Shown in pieces: positions 36,988 to 48,879 of a stretch of 64,000 nucleotides of DNA (within the stretch, counting starts at the first letter, position 1; every line of letters starts with the position of its first letter). A program made the position numbers and the translations under genes. This stretch comes from Trichobilharzia regenti (taxonomy: Eukaryota; Platyhelminthes; Trematoda; Strigeidida; Schistosomatidae), in contig OX235265.1 of NCBI GenBank assembly GCA_944472135.2, forward strand, positions 88,382,984 to 88,446,983. The letters run 5' to 3'. Under the pieces are notes generated by a model, which had not been told where the DNA came from, made no database searches, and saw nothing but the letters and a program-made list of their open reading frames with translations.

Positions 36988-37942
36988 TTATACAGGATAT
37001 TTCTGTCCAATATGAGATAAAAAAGTCTCCCAGTTATATTGAGGAGTATCAGTTTTTAAATAAAACCAATTTCCACACATATATTCGTCCAGATGACTAA
37101 AAATGACTTCCTTTTGAGAGCCGTTTATAGCTCTGATTCTGTTTTTAGTCTTTCCCAGAAACCTTCGATTTAATTGGTATGGGTACCGGTTCTAGGGTCC
37201 ACGAAGTCATCTGAATGGTTTACTCGATGGTGTATATATCCAAAAGTAGATAGACGATTATATCCTGCCCATTCATCCGTATGAATGGTTGTGCCTGGCA
37301 ACACCAGTCTTTGAATAATAGGTAGTAGTGTATCCGCACTCCTATCCGGAATGATTTCGATGAAACCTATGCGAATCTGCGTGTCGTAAATACCAAGAAC
37401 CCAAACGTTATTAGCCCTAGCACGTCCCCGGTTATACTTCTTTTTTATAAGCACAGTTTCGTCGATGTGAACAACGACACCCACTCCACCTAGCACTTGC
37501 GTGATGCTATTTATTTTCCACGACGCTAAATCTCTGCAAAACTGGAACCATTGCACAGTAGACGTTAAGGTATTGTCTGCCTGGGCTGCAGTTGGTCTCA
37601 CTCCGGTCTTCAAAATCCAGTAATGACATAGAAACAGGATATTCGTCAACGAAAGTTTCGATTTTTCGAAGAAAGTTCCTAAAACATAATCAACTGAGAG
37701 TGTTACTTACCAGTGCGAACACTTTTTCGCTTCCTACACTGTGTACATCTAAATATATATCCATCAATGACATGGGTATACGGCTGCAGTTTCATAGAAG
37801 TACCACAACTGCAAATCCGAGTATGTCCTATTAATCCATTGTCTAAGCAGTACCGAAAAACGTGCACTGGTTGAAATTTGCATCGGAGCAGATGAACAGG
37901 CGTCATTTTCGCGCCAGAATAATAGAAAGGTTCCTCGACCAA
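36988..37942 (-). pseudogene. Merlin (IS1016-like) transposase, broken
   Basis: DDE transposase of the Merlin superfamily. Exon 1 (37942-37711) has a zinc ribbon (CSCGTSMKLQ, CTQCRKRKSVRTG). A 32-bp intron (37710-37679, GTAAGT...TTTTAG) joins in frame to exon 2 beginning TFFEKSKLSLT. The first two catalytic Asp are visible in VVHIDETVLIKKK and TTIHTDEWAGYN. The third acidic residue, in IEGFWERLK, falls directly after a TAA at 37170-37172, and a one-base frameshift follows in a run of A shortly after. The frame then reaches a stop near 36988. The N-terminus also changes frame near 37940. It was once functional; it is now dead by at least two lesions. Merlin elements are known from schistosomes. 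Confidence 0.88.
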
Positions 37943-38351
37943 TGACTAGCATGTGTTCAAGGTCATTGAACGTTGAAGGTTTTGGGACGCTATTCTTCAA
38001 CTTCACCAGACCGAGTACAAGTTTCCGCCAATCTGCAAAGAAATTTATCGAATGTCAGTCGTTGAAATGTACGCGAAGCTTACTCGGCATGCCAAAAATC
38101 ACTGCATGAACCATGTATTTAAGCGTCCTGTCACACAAGCAATAAGTAAATGTTCAAGAACAATATCGAACAATAATTTTCTTATAAATTCATCCACAAA
38201 GAGCAAAATAAGCACCGAAATCGCGTCTACTGCGTTTGCTGGACGACGAAGTCCAACTCGAATCAACGAAACCGCGCAAATGCCGTCAAGATTAAGCCAG
38301 AGGCGCCACTTCAAATAGGGGATATGCCTTATCAGCGCCCGAGAACACATA
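37943..38351. other. Merlin 5' flank, nothing else recognised
   Basis: Includes an overlapping minus-strand frame to 38006 that could be the transposase N-terminus. No terminal repeat identified. Confidence 0.35.
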
Positions 38352-41300
38352 CTATATTTACAGGCACGATCAAGTATGATATAATGTAAAGTCTTGGATG
38401 TTCTACAATAAATAATTTTTCAACAGTTAAATATTTGATATATATATATAAATACACTCATTGTCTGAACCAGGCCGTATAGTTATTCAGTTGCACAGTC
38501 GTCCTCCAGGTTGAGCGGGAAAATCGACTTCGTTTCGTTTTCATTCTGTGGTTGTAGGCATACGATAACCAACCAATATTGAGGTAAGTACAACGTTTAC
38601 AAGGGATTGAAAGCTGTTTTAGAAAAATTAAAGTGCTAAGGTGAAACATTAAAGTGTATTAGATTAAGTAAGTGAAGTATATCATTAATAAACACATTTA
38701 TATAGAAAACAGAATGGGGAAGTAATTAATCCTTAGGCCGACAACGTTCATTTGCAATGTATAATAAAACCAATATATTTTGTACTATCATGATGTCCAC
38801 TTTTGGCTTTAATACAATTATTTTCAAGCCAGTTGTTTTTATTTCATGCCTTTTTGTCTATTTGGTGAACAACCGTACCCTACAGAGAATAGGAATAGAA
38901 TAAGTCGAATCAAATTCATAAAAAGCTATAAAATGTTAGGTTTAATGGAATATAATGAGGACCAAGTAAAGACGTTATTAGAAAATGAATCCGATAAGAC
39001 ATTGTGAAGTGGTATGTAAAGATCCGACAATGGACAGCAAGTTAGTTTATAAAATGCCCCATAAATCTGTGCAGAGCTCACATGGTCGCATCTCAACAAT
39101 AGGCTGAGTGAATGGTATATATTTAAAGGTAGAAGCATGATCTGTCTAGGCGTTCATCACTATCTTTTTCAAGATAAAGATCTAAGCCCTCATAAAAATC
39201 AGAAATATCTCGAGCCGTCAAATTGCATATTGGTGTTCCTGCAGAATGGGGCGATTCACCTTAGTGACCACCACCATATCTACTGATCAGATTGCGCCAC
39301 CCTCCCTCCTTTTTTGATGTTAGGCTCTGAGACTATGATTATTATGGCTACCGCAAATATATTGCTTGGTACCAGACATGTTCGTACCCCATATTCCATC
39401 TCCCTAGCTTTCTTAATGAGTGCTTCCAATAGGTTTCTACGTACATCTTTATGAACATATTATATATGTGTGCATGCATCCTGATGAAAAGATTACTTTA
39501 TATGAACTCAAAAACTTAAAGAGTAAAACGAATAGATATTGCGAATAATGGAGCAAGATTTAGCAGAACACTATAGTTAAGGTTCAATTTAGCTAGTATT
39601 GACTGAAGGTAAGGTCGGTTGGCAGGACTTAGTGTACTAAATTTTCATGACAGTCTTATATATAGTAAGCATCTGACATTGCAAAGTAACGTGTCTAGAC
39701 ATATTATAAAAAGATATTAACACAGAACCAACGAAATTTTGGCGTTTTTTAACAATACTGCAGTGTGTGTATACTGAAGAATGGTGGTTAGTCTACAGGG
39801 AGCCGTAGAGTAAATCAAACCATATATGATAAGAGTATAATCAATAATATAATTCGTATATCAAATAATACACTGGGCTCAATAATTGAGTGTTATAAGG
39901 GAAACAAGCGTGGTAAAGCAAGAGAACATGTGATGCATTAATATTTTAAGTATTTTAATAACCATCTAATTTAAGAATTGAACATGCATGATTAATAAGT
40001 ATTATTATATTAGTATATACATATGTAAAACGTTAAAAGGTGTGGATGCTATTACAATTATTTCTAGTGTTACTTTTAGCAACACAACTTGGTGAAAATT
40101 ATAGAGAATAGAAATCAGTAAATTAGTTAACGTTCGCTGCGTGAGTATTAGAGTCGAGATATACGTATGTGACTATACTGAAGACTGGACTGGCCTTCAA
40201 TTTCCGTTCTACCAACAGTTGTGGTTTTTTAGATGAGCTATGGTGGACATGTTAAAGTGTCTTTCTAGGCTCCGCTTGAACCCATCAGGGTTTTCACAAC
40301 ATCTTATTTCAGGTGGTAGTTGGTTCCAAAGAGTGCAATATTTTATGGTGAAAAAGTTTGCCCTAATGGATTTTCTGTGGGTAGCCACCTTGACAAGGTA
40401 GTCGGGGTTTCGCAGCTGATATTTTATTTTATTTTATTTTTTTATTTTTGATTACAGCTTGATTCCACACCGTATTTTTGGAACACGTATGGAATTTTCA
40501 GCGTGGATATCGGTAGCCCAAAATTAGCAGGCCGACCATAGATATCAAGTGTGCGTCGGCGTGGGCTCGAACCCCGGACCATGTGCATGGTCGGCAAGAG
40601 TCCTAACCACTGTGCCACCGACGCACATTTAATATTTTCCCACGTTATGGATGAGTTACTGTAGCAATGTTTCCTAATGACTTTGAAGAGTAGAAATAGG
40701 TTGCACTTCACTCTCCTTAACCACAGAGGCTCTAATTTCAGACGTACACACCTGTCAACATATTCCACTTGTTGGTCGAACCCTATTATGCGTTTCGTGA
40801 GGAATCTCTGGACACTTTCGATTTTTTTCTGTCTACAGACCTGAGGTTACTAAATAGGAGAGCACAATATTCAAGTTTGGGACGGATACATGTCCTATAT
40901 ATAGCTAATCTTGCTTCTTGGGTGTAGAAGTTACGCAGTACAAAGCCAGTAAGTCGTTTACAGTCAGATACAACCTTATTTGCGTGATCGGAAAAGGATA
41001 AATCTGAGTATGTTATCCCGAGATCTGTGACTGTGTTCAGTTTTGACAGGAGCTTCCCGTACATGTATAGGCACATTATCGGTTTCCAGCGTCCAAGGTG
41101 GGTTATACCGCACTTGTCTGGGTTGAAAGTCAGTTGCCACTTTTCGCTCCAATCGCCTAGATCATTTAAGTCTTGTTGGATCTTGCTTTCGACGCTCATA
41201 TCACCGTACCCATAATCATATACTATCTTGAGATCATCTGCAAAAAGGTATGGCTTGCCATACTTGATTACAGAGACTATGTCATTTATAAATAAGAGGA

Positions 41301-43195
41301 ATAGAATAGGGCCAAGAACACTACCTTGTATTACACCACTGGTTATCGGCTTTGAGGAAGACAACTGGTGGTTGATTTTGACTAATTGCTCTCTTTCTGT
41401 GAGAAAAGAACTTATCCATTTGTGAAGATTTCCGGTTATTCCGTAGGATTGGAGTTTTGTTAGGAGTCTGATATGTGGGACTTTATCGAAGGCCTTGCTA
41501 ACGTCAAGAAACAATGTTGTTACCGAACGCCCATTATCAATGCTTTGTGTAATGTAGTCAAAATAATCTAAGTGGCAAGTTATGCACGACCTTCTACTTA
41601 AGAAACCGTATTGGGATGGGGATAGTAGGTCATTTGACAGCAAGTACTGAATGATTTGAGTCTTAACTATCTTTTCCATTACACGTGAAACTACAGACGT
41701 GATGTTGATGGGGCGGTAGTTGTTGATATCAGCTATAGGCCCGTATTTATGGATAGGTACAATATAAGACTTCTTCCAGCAGTTAGGGTATGTCCCATCG
41801 CTTAATGAAATTGAGTATAACTTGAGTAAGAGTAAACTCATGTCATTACCACCTTTTTTCAGCAGAACGGAAGATATACCGTCTGGGCCAGTAGTGTTAC
41901 TAAGCTTAAGATTTGCGACAGCTTTATCGATCTCATGTGTGGTGAAAATTATGTCACTTAAACATTCGTCTGTTTTACGTGGGAAATCCACGACTTCATC
42001 GTTCTCTAAGGTGTATAATCTGGCGAAGTGCTTGCTAAACAGTTCACATATCGCCTCATTATTTTCGTAAGCAATGCCGTCTAAGTATATTATTTTCGGA
42101 TAGGGTGTTTTGGAGTTCGTCAACCTACTTTTAAAAAGTTTGGCTATTTCTCCTGAGTTATGCGGTGCATGAATGGCCTGTATTTCTGAACTCTTCAATT
42201 CTACTGAGAAGGGACGTTATGGCAATTAATGACGATAAGTCATGATATCTGTAGTATTTTATTGAGTGCTTTCGTAGACTTCTTCTAAACGATGTCGGAA
42301 TATAATCACTTTGGGGGAATCTGAAGTTAAGAATCTTCTCGGGTGCAATGACGTCGTGAATTGAGTTAATATTCTGATAGAAGTTGTTAAGAATTGCATC
42401 TAAGGACTGGTTCGAAAAGTACGAGTCCCAATTAGAACATCTAATTAGGTGCTGATACAAGTCCCAGTCAGCATGTGTGTACAATCTCATAGGTATCTGG
42501 CCAGCTTCATCTCTGCGTTTTCTTTCAGGAAAGATGTCAAAAGAACAAACTACTATTCTATGGTCACTACCTGGAAATTCATGTCCCACATGTACTGTAG
42601 ATGGCGTTATGTTGTTCGTGAAAATAAGGTCTAGGATATTTGCGGATCTAGTGGGTGAATTTATGTGTTGTGTCCACCCTCCTGTGACGATGGAATTTAT
42701 GAGATTATCATACCTTTGGGGTCCTCGGAGTGAAGACCATGATACTTCTGGCAAGTTGAAATCGCCTCCGATAATTTTTTAACTGAAAGGAAGATTGGCT
42801 GTAACATTAAAGATATTGCTAAGCATATTATCATATTCCCTGCTGGATGAAGGGGGCCGGTACACACAACCCACAAGTATAGGTTTACTTCTGACAACTT
42901 TTATTTCGACCCAGATCGAGTCATTGAGTTGTGACAGAATTGGGTTACTAAACTGGGTTGCACACATGGATTGTTCACAGTAAATTAGTGTTCCACCCCC
43001 ACGACCTGTCCGTCTGTCCCCTCGAAAAAGGTTGTATTTCTCAATCCTTAGGCTGTCATTGGAGATTTCACTTGTGCACCAGGCTTCGGTGATCATAATC
43101 AATGACGGTTTGCATATAGAAGCTATTGTACTTAGTGCTAAGTGTTTGCTTAGAACTGATCTCGTATTTACTAGGATAATAGATAAACTGATATA
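38352..43195 (-). mobile_element. LINE-B, long copy (right arm)
   Basis: Minus-strand LINE-B from the endonuclease start (43195) to near the 3' end (38352, without the (TTA)n tail). It holds the broken ORF2 (43228-40262), ~1.9 kb of 3' untranslated sequence and a SINE at 40422-40626. Its 3' two thirds are the inverted match of 32637-35760. Its 5' end directly follows a LINE-A-type 3' end (43612-43190) on the same strand. Confidence 0.85.
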
Positions 43196-43228
43196 TATAT
43201 ATATTTCTTCCTGTTTATGCAGGAACAT
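40262..43228 (-). pseudogene. LINE-B ORF2, broken by lesions and a SINE
   Basis: Endonuclease part: ILVNTRSVLSK, MITEAWCTSEIS, a stop after NVTANLPFS (42779), GGDFNLPEVSW, LDLIFTNNI and FPGSDHRIVVCS. After a frameshift near 42170 the RT part (42198-40786) has NLKLSNTTGPDGISSVLLKK, NNYRPINITSVVSRVMEKIV, FLDVSKAFDKVPH and FADDLKIVYDYG. A second frameshift near 40790 leads to MEYVDRCVRLKLEPLWLRRV. The SINE then interrupts the C-terminus at WENIK. The last part resumes at about 40421 and ends near 40262. All catalytic motifs are readable, but at least three lesions and the SINE make it non-coding as a whole. Confidence 0.85.
40422..40626 (-). mobile_element. tRNA-headed SINE, copy 2
   Basis: Minus-strand copy with A box TGGCACAGTGG, B box GGTTCGAGCCC, a paired 7-bp acceptor-like stem and an A-rich tail of repeated AAAAT units (40422-40450). 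It is inserted into the LINE-B ORF2 C-terminus. The intact site in the left LINE-B copy (around 33648) shows the pre-insertion sequence; a few bases (TCAT) appear lost next to the tail. Confidence 0.92.
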
Positions 43229-43612
43229 ACCAGTTGTACAGGCATGGATAAGTTATTATATAAATTACACACAATTTAATGTATAATGAATTTACAGTTT
43301 GGTTGTTCTTTCTGACATTAGAGTCAGTAAGAACAGTCTGCTATAAAGTCTGTTTATGTAGCACATAAAGAGATATAGAAATATTGTCTTCGCATTAACA
43401 AAAAACCCAGACATCAGATGAATGTAATACAGATATCTGGGAAAAATAAAGCTTGAAGTCAATTCTCTTATATAACTTTGTTGTGAGCAGCACCCTTGGC
43501 TTAAAGATTATTGATGTATTATGTTGAGATCAGTGATATATTTATTCCATTTTTTCAGCACTCTTATCGTAATTTCATAACAGGAAAGAAATTTGATCGT
43601 GGATACGAAACT
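43190..43612 (-). mobile_element. LINE-A-type 3' end fragment
   Basis: Matches 30825-31226 in reverse, including the paired motif around the TCTGGGT hairpin region and the stretch TTCCTGCATAAACAG. It ends in an (AT)n tract (43187-43206) directly at the 5' end of the long LINE-B copy. Confidence 0.85.
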
Positions 43613-43818
43613 CTGGCTATGTGGTTTCAGTGAGCTGACAACATCTTGGTAATAAAATCCGTGAGTATCCTCTTTATACATGTTATCAGACTCATTTACC
43701 AATATCTTTGGATCGTAGGAAGACTTCAGGTAGATTTTTGAGGTGGTAGTCAGGGATGGGCTTACGTTTGGATATGGTATGCAGTGAGAGACACCTGTGT
43801 GATAATCAGATATTAATA
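43613..43818. other. Short unassigned spacer
   Basis: About 200 bp between the LINE-A-type tail and a LINE-B tail. A minus-strand frame crosses it, but I recognise nothing in it. Confidence 0.4.
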
Positions 43819-44830
43819 ATAATAATAATAATAATTTATTTTCATATAAACATAAATTTACATGAAAATGCATGCCATTTTTACAGGCACGATCAAGGAT
43901 GATATAATGTCAAATCTTAAATTGTCTACAAGTTAATAATGTTTCAACAGTTAAATATTTGATATATATATAAATACACATTGTCTGAACTAGGCTGTAT
44001 AGTTATTGAATTGTACAATTGTCCTCCAGGTTGAGCGGGAAAATCGACTTCGTTTCGTTTTCATCCCGTGGTTGTAGGCATACGATAATCAACCAATATT
44101 GAGGTAAGTACAACGTTTACAAGGAATTGGAAGCTGTTTTAGAAAAATTAAAGTGCTGTGGTGTAACATTAAAGTGTAATAGATTAAGTGAGTGAAATAT
44201 ATCATTAATAAACACATTTATATAGAAAACAGAATGGGGAAGTAATTAATCCTTAGGCCGACAACGTTCATTTGCAATGTATAATAAAACCAATATATTT
44301 TATACTATCATGCGTTCACTTTTGGCTTTAATACAATTATTTTCAAGCCAGTTGTCTTTATTTCATGTCTTTTTTTCTATTTGGTACACAACCGTACCCT
44401 CCAGAGAATAGGAATAGAATAAGTCGAATCAAATTCATAAAGAGCTATAAAATGTTAGGTTTAATGGAATATAATGAGAATCAAGTAAAGACGTTATTAG
44501 AAAATAAGTGAGACAAGATATTTTGAAGTGGTATTTAAAGATCTGACAATGGATAGCAAGTTAATTCATAAGATGCCCCATAAATCTGTGCAGATCCCAC
44601 GTGGTCGCATCTCAACAATAGGCTGAGCGAATGGTATATATTTAAAGGTAGAAGCATTATCTGTCAAGGCGTTCACTATTATCTTTTTCAAGATAAAGAT
44701 CTAAGCCCTCATGAAAATCAGAAATATCTCGAGCCTTTAATTTGTATATTGCTGTTCCTGCAGAATGGGGCGATTCACCTTAGTGACCACCACCATATCT
44801 ACTGATCAGCTAACGCCACCCTCCCTCCTT
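43819..44830 (-). mobile_element. LINE-B 3' end copy fused to 5S rRNA
   Basis: Minus-strand copy of the last ~1 kb of LINE-B, from the (TTA)n tail (43819-43838) to CACCCTCCCTCCTTT (44830). It matches 34765-35775 in reverse. At its 5' end it joins a 5S rRNA fragment with no LINE sequence in between. Confidence 0.85.
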
Positions 44831-44832
44831 TG

Positions 44833-44909
44833 CAAGTACTAACCGGGCCCAACGTTGCTTAACTTCGGTGATCGGACGAGAACCGGTGCTTTCAACGTGG
44901 TATGGTCGC
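44833..44909 (-). ncRNA. 5S rRNA-derived fragment
   Basis: On the minus strand it reads CGACCATACCACGTTGAAAG, then CACCGGTTCTCGTCCGATCA, CCGAAGTTAAGCAACG and GGGCCCGGTTAGTACTT. This is the conserved first ~75-80 nucleotides of metazoan 5S rRNA. The last ~40 nucleotides and the first few are missing, so it is not a working 5S gene. It sits between a LINE 3' end and a LINE ORF1, all on the same strand. Confidence 0.92.
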
Positions 44910-46760
44910 CAAATGTTTTAGAGATATTAGTATCCGCGTTTGGTGTCGACACTGTGTCAGCTATCTCCCGGGAAATATGCCTTGCCCTAGCTGTAGACTG
45001 TTCGCTATGCCAGCAAGGAATTGATCCGATATCATGCGTGCTATATGCATGATTCCAGGTGTTTCTGTTAACTGACGCTGGTGAAAATCCTGCCCTAAGA
45101 TATAACCGATATGTGTATTCGGTAATTTGTTGCCAGTATAAGAATGAATTGTTGGTTTCTGTTTCTGGTATTCATCAGACCATGGCAAGTTTTGTGCAGA
45201 AATCGGCACATGCTCCCCACTAGACATATATGACAATGAACGGGTTCTGTTGGCTTGCTAAATGTGGTCTGTGGCCGATGTTTGGGGTATTTTCTATAAC
45301 TTTCAGTCGACAGAATATTAGAAGTGGGCTGGTTTACAAGGTGTTTACGTAGTGGATGCGCAGAATAATACCTACTGCCTTGCTGTGCTGTTTGCCTAGA
45401 ATTAGGGATTGGATAAAATTGGCTTCCCACTTGACACCAATTAGGCCTACCCCCAGGAGCTTCGTCTACCATATTTGACTTTCTCTTAGAAAGAAGGCCT
45501 AGAGGTGCTTTCGCCTTTTTCATATCAAAGGGCTTTCTTGCTCCGGGTTTAGTATTTAATTTATTTACTTCTTTTTCCCTAATCTTATGATCAACTGGCT
45601 GATGATGGCTAATAGGGCAGCCAGCACATGCTATGTAGGGTTTCTGTGACTTGGACATCTCATGAGCTTTAGTTTTCTTAATGGAAATGGGACGTTTGTC
45701 ATAACGCCTAGAAAACTTGCCAACTTGGGTAGCTACATTCGACTGGTGCTTCACAGAGTGTGGATTGTCAGACTGAGGAGTAACTGACTTATAAGGCAAT
45801 GGTTGGACCACCAGTGGGATGGGTTTTGATGGTTTCGGTGTCTGGACTTTTGCGTCAGTGTGAAACGATGTATTTCAACATTATTTCCCGTTGACTCATC
45901 TATCTCCACCATTTCAGTGTCAGCATCAATATCGTTGTATAATGCTTAGCTAACATTGGCCAGTGCCTGCGAAAATGTCTGTTGCATGCCGTGATCAGAT
46001 ATTTCACTAGACGGAATAACGCACGGAACATCATCTACAGTTATCCTATTAGAGTTATCAGGGTTCACTGTTCCTGAGCGGCATCGCCTTTGGCATGGTG
46101 TTAAATCAGGTGCAACCCTAATGTTAGTGTATGATGTTGAAGAGCCTATTGTCTTACCCGATTTCAGAAAATTCCTGGCTTCTTCAGTAGACCTAAACTT
46201 GAAAAGCACAGGACACGGGTGGTTTGCAGATTTCTTGCGAAGACGCAAAACCTGACATTCTGTCAACGACATATTACAAGCCTTTAGACACGAATTCTTA
46301 AGTTTGGCAATCGGCTCTCTGTCTGAAATGTTATAGGCCAAGACGTTATGTGAAGACATAATCCTCTTAACAGCTTCTTCAGCCAAATAGTCAATTATGC
46401 GCTCGGATTTGATTAGTGATTCAAAACAGATGTTTTGAGATGGGTCACACAGTTGCGTGAGAGGCATAATGCTGTCAAACTTGCTCTGTAGTTCTGCTAT
46501 TGACTTCTGAAGTGTCAGTAAATCATTTTTGCTACAAGCCGCATTCTCTGCCAATCCTCCATGATATCAGATACCATAACTCTGGGTGTGGCTGGTGTAA
46601 AAAGTGTAGAATTGTCAACGGAGCTGAGGCCTTCAGATGGCTGACTAGTATTAGATCTCAGCCTCTTAACGGTACTTACACGTTTGATAGACTTAACCAT
46701 TACAGAAATAAGAAACTTCACAATTTCCGGAAAAAAAGTCTTGAGGATATAAAAATAAGA
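44910..46760 (-). pseudogene. LINE ORF1 fragment, upstream of the 5S piece
   Basis: ORF1 protein of a CR1-type LINE in pieces. The start is MVKSIKRVSTVKRLRSNTS (about 46702), comparable to MVNQSKKQRTQSPV of LINE-A. The frame changes near 46550 and continues 46554-45946 with a conserved core (VLAYNISDREPIAKLK, CPVLFKFRSTEEARNFLKSG, YTNIRVAPDLT). A basic C-terminal part (45811-45095, 45236-44961) ends at about 44961. The sequence stops 50 bp later at the 5S fragment. It may be LINE-B's own ORF1, which is otherwise not seen in the window; that is inferred from strand and position. Confidence 0.7.
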
Positions 46761-47034
46761 TAGCTGTATTATCGAAGTATCAAAACAACAACGATAAACA
46801 GATGTATATTGCAAAAATAAAAAGTCAGACTTTCCTTTACAGAGTTTGCTGTGGATAAAGTCCTGAGTTCCACGTGGTTAGATAGGGTATCCGAAGATTC
46901 TTGACGTAGATTTCACGAGTGAATGCTATATGTTGTTCCAGTTGATATAATACAATCCTTGTTGACTATGGATAATGTGAGGAAAGCGGCTGATTTCCAA
47001 AATATTAAGGAAAAATGATTCACGCAGAAACTGA
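46761..47034. other. No recognised feature
   Basis: Possibly the leader of the ORF1 fragment on the minus strand; no motif. Confidence 0.35.
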
Positions 47035-47810
47035 ACACCTGTAGCGCAAGAGTTGCAGGCGTACTGGTGTAAGTCCTGCGATTCATCAAAGGAATTACCT
47101 CGAGACATGATCTGAGAGGTTATCTGTTCTGTTTATATATATGTATGATATCAATCGATGTTTTGGGATTCATTGTGGTCACTTGTTGTTTTCGTACCTT
47201 GTTGTTATTGCATAATTTTTTTCAAAATTTCGTCGTGATTACTTTTGAAGTTGTTTCGAGTCTTCCACATCCGTGTGTGAATTGAGTGATGTTAAAGACA
47301 ACAGATGGGTCGTATACGCCGAGGAGGCTAGTGATGTGAATGAATTGCACACGGAGATAAGGATTAGCTGTGTGATCAATGATTGAGAATGAATGTTTCT
47401 ATTTAGGCCGTGATCCAACACGCCGGGGAGCGACAGTGTAGACGATCGAGGCTTGCATACGTCACATTTACTAGAACTGAGACAGAATGAGCGGCATGCA
47501 ATCGCAGTGGTAATTGGAAGTGAATAGATAAGAGGGTGTGCGGAGAGTATCATGAAGTGCTGCTCTGGCCGCGTTGCGTTCTGCAAGAGTCATTCTAGCA
47601 AGTGGCGATTGTGTTGCAAGAGAATGTGTCAAGAGAATGCCTTTGGCTGGAAGGCGTAGGTCTTCGTCGATGGGTGTGATTGTGCTGTGGGTATACCTGT
47701 GATGTGTTGGCTTTTCTGTTGGTTTTCCATTTCAGCTCTGTCCGTGTGACCCAGGTTCTCTCAATGACATCAAAGTCAACGTGTATTGGTCGTGATGGAA
47801 ATAAGGGATG
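47035..47810 (+). mobile_element. Older gag-only element (copy E), left part
   Basis: Plus-strand 3' internal sequence: one ~190-bp repeat remnant (GGCGTACTGGTGTAAGTCC near 47057), then the 3' region down to GTGATGGAAATAAGGGATG. It matches 14725-15450 of copy D. It is interrupted at 47810 by the complete element and continues at 51786. Confidence 0.82.
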
Positions 47811-48170
47811 TGTCAATCACGTCTCATAAACCGTTAATGCCCAGCTCTCGCTACTCTCGGGCCCACGCTGTTCTTCGAAGATTTCTCAGAAACGCTTAGT
47901 TATAACGGACGCAAAAACCAAAACACTGATCTGCCGCTTTAGATTTGCTTATTGTTACACCAACATATAAAAGGAATAAGCGAACTAAGGTCTGAAAACA
48001 AATATTACAATAATATATCATTTTATTACTTCTGACGATATTTTACTCTTCTTTCTGAACAGCGACCGATGAGACGATGACTGTCGTATTGATGCCTCCG
48101 CGAAAATCGGGGAAGTTGATTTTGAGCAAACAACCAAGAATTGATCGTTCAATCTTCAACTAATTTGACA
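47811..48170 (-). repeat. 3' LTR of copy F
   Basis: 360 bp, nearly identical to 51421-51780. Polypurine tract lies just before it on the minus strand (48171-48176 reads CTCCCC on plus). Confidence 0.93.
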
Positions 48171-48879
48171 CTCCCCGGCAAAAAATGGATCTATTCCTTT
48201 TTTCCTTCACGATCAATGCACGTTGACTTGGATGCCATTGCGAGAACCTGGGTCACACGGACAGAGCTGAAATGGAAAACAAACAGAAAAGCCAACACAC
48301 CACAAGCATACCCACAGCACAATCTCACACATCGCTGACGACCTGCGCCTCCAGACATAGACCTCCTCTTGACATCTTCCAACACAATCGCCACTTACTA
48401 GAATGACTCTTGCAGAATGCAACGTGACCACAGTAGCACCTCACGATACTCTTCAAGCATCCTCTTTTCTATTCACTATCAATTATCACTGAAATCGCTT
48501 GTCACTCATTCTGCCTCAGTTCTAGTAGCGGTGACGCATGCGAGCCTCAGTCGTTTACACTCTTTCTCCCTGGCGTGTCGGACCGCAGCTAACAATTATC
48601 TCCGTGTGCATTTCATTCTCAGCAATAGCCTAGCCTCCACGGCGTATACGACCCATCTGCTGTCTCTAACATCAATCAATTCATTCACGGATGTAGACGA
48701 CTCGAAACAACTTCAGGAGTAATCACGACGAAAATTTTAACAAAATTGCGCAATAACAACAAGGTATGAAAACAACGAGTAAATACAATGAATCCCAAAG
48801 CACCAATTGATATGACACACCACACATATATACAAATAGTACAAACAACCTCGCCGATCATGTCTTGGTGGAATTCGTT

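Noticed and set aside
37592..38318. Plus-strand frames of 80-88 codons over the Merlin region.
   Set aside because: Antisense to the transposase or in its flank; no motif.
40550..40626. True tRNA gene from a clear B box and paired acceptor stem.
   Set aside because: The same head with the same body and A-rich tail occurs three times, so it is a SINE.
44833..44909. A functional 5S rRNA gene.
   Set aside because: Only about the first two thirds is present, without the 3' stem or the downstream part of the internal promoter, and LINE sequence flanks both sides.
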